From contig CALFXQ010000441.1 in the NCBI GenBank assembly GCA_937958285.1, forward strand, positions 1 through 8,656: 8,656 nucleotides of DNA. The letters run 5' to 3'. The position numbers and the translations under genes were made by a program. Positions 6,081 to 8,656 of the stretch are shown piece after piece (within the stretch, counting starts at the first letter, position 1; every line of letters starts with the position of its first letter). This stretch comes from an uncultured Fusibacter sp. (lineage in GTDB: Bacteria > Bacillota > Clostridia > Peptostreptococcales > Acidaminobacteraceae). The notes under the pieces were generated by a model. That model was given only the letters and a program-made list of their open reading frames with translations. It was not told where the DNA came from and ran no database searches.

Positions 6081-7091
6081 CTAAAACATGGTCCAGTACT
6101 TGGGCACGGTTAGTTGTGTAAACAGGTTAACGGCATAGCGATCGGTCATGCCTGCAATAAAGTCCTTTACCGATTCGGCGCCAAAGTCTTCAAAGTCTTG
6201 TCGGTAGCCGGTAGGCAATGCCTCTGGGTGGTCGATAAAATGATAATACAAGTACTTTATTACCCTGCGCGCCTTCACTTCTTCGGCCTTTGCTTCGATA
6301 TTTAAATAGACTCTTTCAAACATATGCCTGCGCATTTGCAGTAAAATTTGCCACGCTTCCTCGCTCATCCGAATTTGCTCGGCATGGTCGCTGGTTGCAA
6401 TCACGTCGGTTATCATGTGATCGATGCGTTGACTATGACTGTGGCCAAAATAATCCGTAAAGTATTTGGGGAGAGCATCGATCGTTAACACCCCCGCGCG
6501 AATGGCATCGTCGATATCGTGATTAATATAGCCAATGCGGTCGCAAAGGCTCACGATTTGACCTTCTAAAGTTGCCGCTTGGCCCGGTCCGGAGTGATTT
6601 AATATTCCGTCCTTGACCTCCCAAGTTAAGTTCATGCCCGGAAGCTCGGGTTTGCGCTTCTCAAGGTATTCTACCACGCGCAAGCTTTGGAGCCGATGCT
6701 CAAATCCACCTGGGTGAATCACATTGAGCTCCGCTTCGCCGCAGTGACCAAAGGGCGTATGGCCGAGGTCGTGGCCTAGTGCGATGGCCTCCGTTAGGTC
6801 TTCGTTTAACCTTAGGGCTCTTGCGATGGTTCTGCTGAGCTGCGCCACCTCTAGCGCGTGGGTTAAGCGGGTTCTATAATGGTCTCCTTCTGGAGAGAGA
6901 AAGACTTGGGTCTTGTGCTTTAATCGGCGAAATGCTTTGGAGTGAATAATTCTGTCGCGGTCGCGTTGAAAGTCGGTTCGATAGTCACAGCTTGGTTCCG
7001 GCTGAATACGCCCTTTTGATGCACTTGAAAATGCTGCCCTTGGGCTTAACCACTCTCGTTCACGGGCTTCAATCATTTCTTTTAGAGACAT
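6081..7091 (-). CDS. dgt: Deoxyguanosinetriphosphate triphosphohydrolase-like HD protein
   Basis: The 336-residue product belongs to the dGTPase branch of the HD superfamily, which cleaves dNTPs to deoxynucleoside and triphosphate and so limits dNTP pools. The metal-binding set is visible: H78 in RLTHALEVAQ, H107-D108 in LGHDLGHTPFGH (106-117), and D184 in SLCDRIGYINHDIDD. Residues 45-62 (RDRIIHSKAFRRLKHKTQ) are the family's N-terminal signature. The length matches the short Gram-positive type, often called 'dGTPase-like', rather than the roughly 500-residue E. coli enzyme, so substrate preference cannot be read from sequence. The ATG has a strong AGGAGGT 4 nt upstream. It is the first gene after the terminator at 7200-7172, and a dgt-dnaG-rpoD order is common in Clostridia. 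I find no convincing promoter in the 80 nt between that terminator and the start. Confidence 0.95.
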   Translation of the reverse strand: MSLKEMIEAREREWLSPRAAFSSASKGRIQPEPSCDYRTDFQRDRDRIIHSKAFRRLKHKTQVFLSPEGDHYRTRLTHALEVAQLSRTIARALRLNEDLTEAIALGHDLGHTPFGHCGEAELNVIHPGGFEHRLQSLRVVEYLEKRKPELPGMNLTWEVKDGILNHSGPGQAATLEGQIVSLCDRIGYINHDIDDAIRAGVLTIDALPKYFTDYFGHSHSQRIDHMITDVIATSDHAEQIRMSEEAWQILLQMRRHMFERVYLNIEAKAEEVKARRVIKYLYYHFIDHPEALPTGYRQDFEDFGAESVKDFIAGMTDRYAVNLFTQLTVPKYWTMF

Positions 7092-7171
7092 ATCGACCTC
7101 CTATCGGGCAGAGAAATCTACAACTCGCCTTATTTAATTCGACGCGCCATGGGCATTTCCTCTTTTTATTC

Positions 7172-7200
7172 AAAAAGAGCGCTGAATAAGCGCTCCTTTT
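7172..7200 (-). terminator. Intrinsic terminator after the PPDK regulator gene
   Basis: On the minus strand GAGCGCT (7195-7189) pairs with AGCGCTC (7183-7177) around a 5-nt loop (TATTC), followed directly by TTTTT (7176-7172). A G-U pair and an upstream AAAA extend the stem to about 12 pairs. It starts about 30 nt after the stop codon at 7232-7230 and separates the ppdK pair from the dgt-dnaG-rpoD cluster. Confidence 0.85.
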
Positions 7201-7229
7201 AAATCGTGTATGCACTTTAGCATTTTAGA

Positions 7230-8042
7230 TTATGCCTCTTCTTGTTCCATTAAAATCTGAAGAATGATATTCGCCGTTTCTTCGATGGCCTTGCTAGAAA
7301 CATCGATTACAGGGCAACCTATTTTTTTCATTATTTCTTCTGCATAGACCAGTTCTTCGTTGATGCGGTCCATATTCGCGTAAATGGCATTCGCAGTAAG
7401 ACCAAGGGCTTTTAGGCGCTCTTCTCGAATTTCGTTGAGCTTATATGGACTGGTTTTAAGACCTACAATTTTCTTGGGATTGATTTCGTAGACCTCTTTT
7501 GGCACGGGAACCTCTGGTACAAGGGGAATATTGGCCACTTTAATGTTCTTGTGCGCCAAGTACATGCTAAGGGGTGTCTTCGATGTTCTTGAAACGCCCA
7601 AAATGACCACATCTGCCTTTTTAACGCCTCGAGGATCTTTACCATCGTCGTATTTGACGGCGAATTCAACGGCTTCAACGCGATTAAAGTACTTTTCATC
7701 GAGCTTGTGAATGGTGCCCGGTTCATTGGCTGGTTCTTCCCCTAAAAAGTGCTTGAAGGCATGAAGGAGTGGATTCATTACGTCGATAAAGGGCAGGTGG
7801 TGCACCTTGCAAAACTGAGTGATTTGCTGTCTCACTTGTTCTAAGACCGTTGTAAACACTAAAATGGATTTTCTGGAGGCCGCTTCTTCGAGAATTTCTT
7901 GAATGCGAAGGGCATCGTCCATATATGGATACTTCTTAACTTCAAAACTAGAGTTTTTAAACTGACCCGCAGTTGCCCGCGCCACGTGTTCTGCGGTTTC
8001 ACCTACAGAATCGGAGATGATATAAATATAATATTTGCCCAT
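7230..8042 (-). CDS. Pyruvate, phosphate dikinase regulatory protein (kinase/pyrophosphorylase)
   Basis: The 270-residue product belongs to the DUF299 / kinase-PPPase family (B. subtilis YqfL, plant RP1, E. coli PpsR). Members inactivate PPDK or PEP synthase by ADP-dependent phosphorylation of an active-site threonine, and reactivate it by Pi-dependent removal of that phosphate with release of PPi. The N-terminus (YYIYIISDSVGETAEHVARA, 4-23) is the family signature. The P-loop-like motif GVSRTSKTP lies at 149-157, preceded by DPRGVKKADVVIL (136-148) and followed by KVANIPLVPEVPVP (168-181). The ATG has AGGAGG 7 nt upstream. The gene starts 32 nt after ppdK, and this adjacency strongly suggests that PPDK rather than PEP synthase is the target. 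The family has two branches, for PPDK and for PEP synthase, and the neighbour is the deciding evidence here. A terminator follows. Confidence 0.95.
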   Translation of the reverse strand: MGKYYIYIISDSVGETAEHVARATAGQFKNSSFEVKKYPYMDDALRIQEILEEAASRKSILVFTTVLEQVRQQITQFCKVHHLPFIDVMNPLLHAFKHFLGEEPANEPGTIHKLDEKYFNRVEAVEFAVKYDDGKDPRGVKKADVVILGVSRTSKTPLSMYLAHKNIKVANIPLVPEVPVPKEVYEINPKKIVGLKTSPYKLNEIREERLKALGLTANAIYANMDRINEELVYAEEIMKKIGCPVIDVSSKAIEETANIILQILMEQEEA

Positions 8043-8074
8043 GGATTGGCCTCCTAGATTTACTCATACTTATT

Positions 8075-8656
8075 CTACCCCATAAACACGGGGTTTAAAA
8101 GGGATTCTCTTCGAATCGTAGCCTGCGCCGAAGCAATTTTCGCCAAAGGCACCCTATAAGGAGAACAAGAGACATAGTCTATTCCCTGTTCTAAAGCAAA
8201 TCCAATGGTTTCTAAATCTCCACCTTGCTCGCCACAAACCCCCATTTTAAGCAGCGGCTTCACACTGCGTCCCTTTTGAGCGGCCATTGACACAAGGGCA
8301 CCAACGCCCTCTTGATCTAGACTTACAAAGGGATCGACGGCAAAAATCTTTTGATCTTGATAGGGCGCTAAAAATTTACCCGAATCATCTCTCGAAAATC
8401 CCAATGTCATTTGCGTAAGATCGTTGGTCCCAAAGGAGAAGAAATCTACTTGTTTGGCTATTTTGTCTGCGATTAGTGCAGCTCTAGGCACTTCGATCAT
8501 GGTACCTACGCGATATTCAATGCGGTCTGCTCGGTCTTCAAATATGCGCTCAGCCACATCGTAAACCACCGACAGCACCTTGGCCAACTCTACTTCAAAG
8601 GCCACCAGCGGTATCATAATCTCTACCTTTGTTTCCACGCCATCTGCCTTTGCATC
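8075..8656 (-). CDS. ppdK: Pyruvate, phosphate dikinase, C-terminal part (5' end off the window)
   Basis: PPDK interconverts pyruvate + ATP + Pi and PEP + AMP + PPi. In many anaerobes it runs in the glycolytic direction or supports gluconeogenesis. Only 193 C-terminal residues are visible. The frame is open to the right edge, and the GTG at 8638-8636 is an internal valine codon, not a start. The segment is the PEP/pyruvate-binding TIM barrel: VEIMIPLV at visible residues 11-18, GTMIEVPRAALIADKIA at 51-67, FFSFGTNDLTQMT at 72-84, GVCGEQGGD at 139-147 with the catalytic cysteine at 141, and DYVSCSPYRVPLAKIASAQA at 160-179. The end (LLNPVFMG) is near the usual PPDK terminus. The missing N-terminal part would hold the ATP-grasp domain and the phosphohistidine swivel domain with the threonine targeted by the next gene's product. 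PEP synthase is the alternative, but the local motifs and the neighbour favour PPDK. Confidence 0.95.
   Translation of the reverse strand, partial: DAKADGVETKVEIMIPLVAFEVELAKVLSVVYDVAERIFEDRADRIEYRVGTMIEVPRAALIADKIAKQVDFFSFGTNDLTQMTLGFSRDDSGKFLAPYQDQKIFAVDPFVSLDQEGVGALVSMAAQKGRSVKPLLKMGVCGEQGGDLETIGFALEQGIDYVSCSPYRVPLAKIASAQATIRRESLLNPVFMG

Noticed and set aside
7120..7165. A very short frame (MARRIK) after the terminator, upstream of dgt, as a possible leader peptide.
   Set aside because: Six codons with a weak AGAGG-like site are expected by chance. I found no attenuator hairpin between it and dgt.
7092..7171. A promoter for the dgt-dnaG-rpoD cluster between the terminator and dgt.
   Set aside because: I looked for paired hexamers and found only weak AT-rich matches such as TAGATT without a usable -35 at 16-18 nt. 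Nothing here can be reported as supported.
7463..7726. An 87-codon minus-strand frame inside the PPDK regulator gene.
   Set aside because: It is a shifted reading of the regulator's own coding strand, which is intact with all family motifs. It gives no sign of a frameshift.
8075..8638. Reading the ppdK segment as a complete 187-residue protein starting at GTG 8638.
   Set aside because: The frame stays open to the right edge and the sequence there continues PPDK homology (the MIPLV barrel strand). The GTG lacks a ribosome binding site and is internal to a much longer gene.
1..8656. CRISPR arrays, insertion sequences, phage genes, tRNA genes or toxin-antitoxin modules.
   Set aside because: No regularly spaced repeats, transposase or integrase motifs, or tRNA cloverleaf sequences were seen. 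The window is almost fully accounted for by conserved housekeeping genes.

Overview
The window looks like a stretch of a Bacillota (Firmicutes) chromosome, most likely class Clostridia. The grounds are gene order (dnaG-rpoD-trmK-nif3, close to the Bacillus subtilis dnaG-sigA-yqfN-yqfO neighbourhood), strong AGGAGG-type ribosome binding sites, a long YqfO-type Nif3 protein, pyruvate phosphate dikinase next to its regulator, and a class A RNase P RNA (Bacilli usually carry class B). GC content looks moderate, in the low-to-mid 40s percent on a line counted by hand. I cannot place it below class.

Every gene I can support lies on the minus strand, so transcription runs from high to low coordinates. 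Reading that way: the 3' part of ppdK (8656-8075, cut by the right edge), then the PPDK regulatory protein (8042-7230), then an intrinsic terminator (7200-7172). Next comes a replication/transcription cluster: dgt (7091-6081), dnaG (6056-4083) and rpoD (4038-2932). A palindromic terminator-like hairpin (2923-2900) follows, then trmK (2874-2176) and a nif3/yqfO gene (2166-1042). The RNase P RNA gene rnpB (about 1011-676) follows at once. It has its own near-consensus promoter, whose -35 box contains the nif3 stop codon, and a hairpin terminator (679-615). The last gene (531-1) runs off the left edge and encodes the N-terminal half, or less, of a protein with a ParB-like segment of the kind found in some clostridial BMP/Med-family proteins.

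The genes fall into functional blocks. ppdK and its regulator form a closed enzyme/modifier pair in pyruvate/PEP metabolism. dgt (dNTP pool), dnaG (primers) and rpoD (housekeeping sigma) form the classic macromolecular synthesis group. trmK and rnpB both act on tRNA. This is conserved core chromosome. I see no mobile element, CRISPR array, toxin-antitoxin pair, phage gene or clear novel system. The observations worth a second look are regulatory: the promoter/stop overlap at rnpB, the palindrome that splits the rpoD operon, the inverted repeat that shares bases with RNase P helix P1, and the unidentified N-terminal domain at the left edge.
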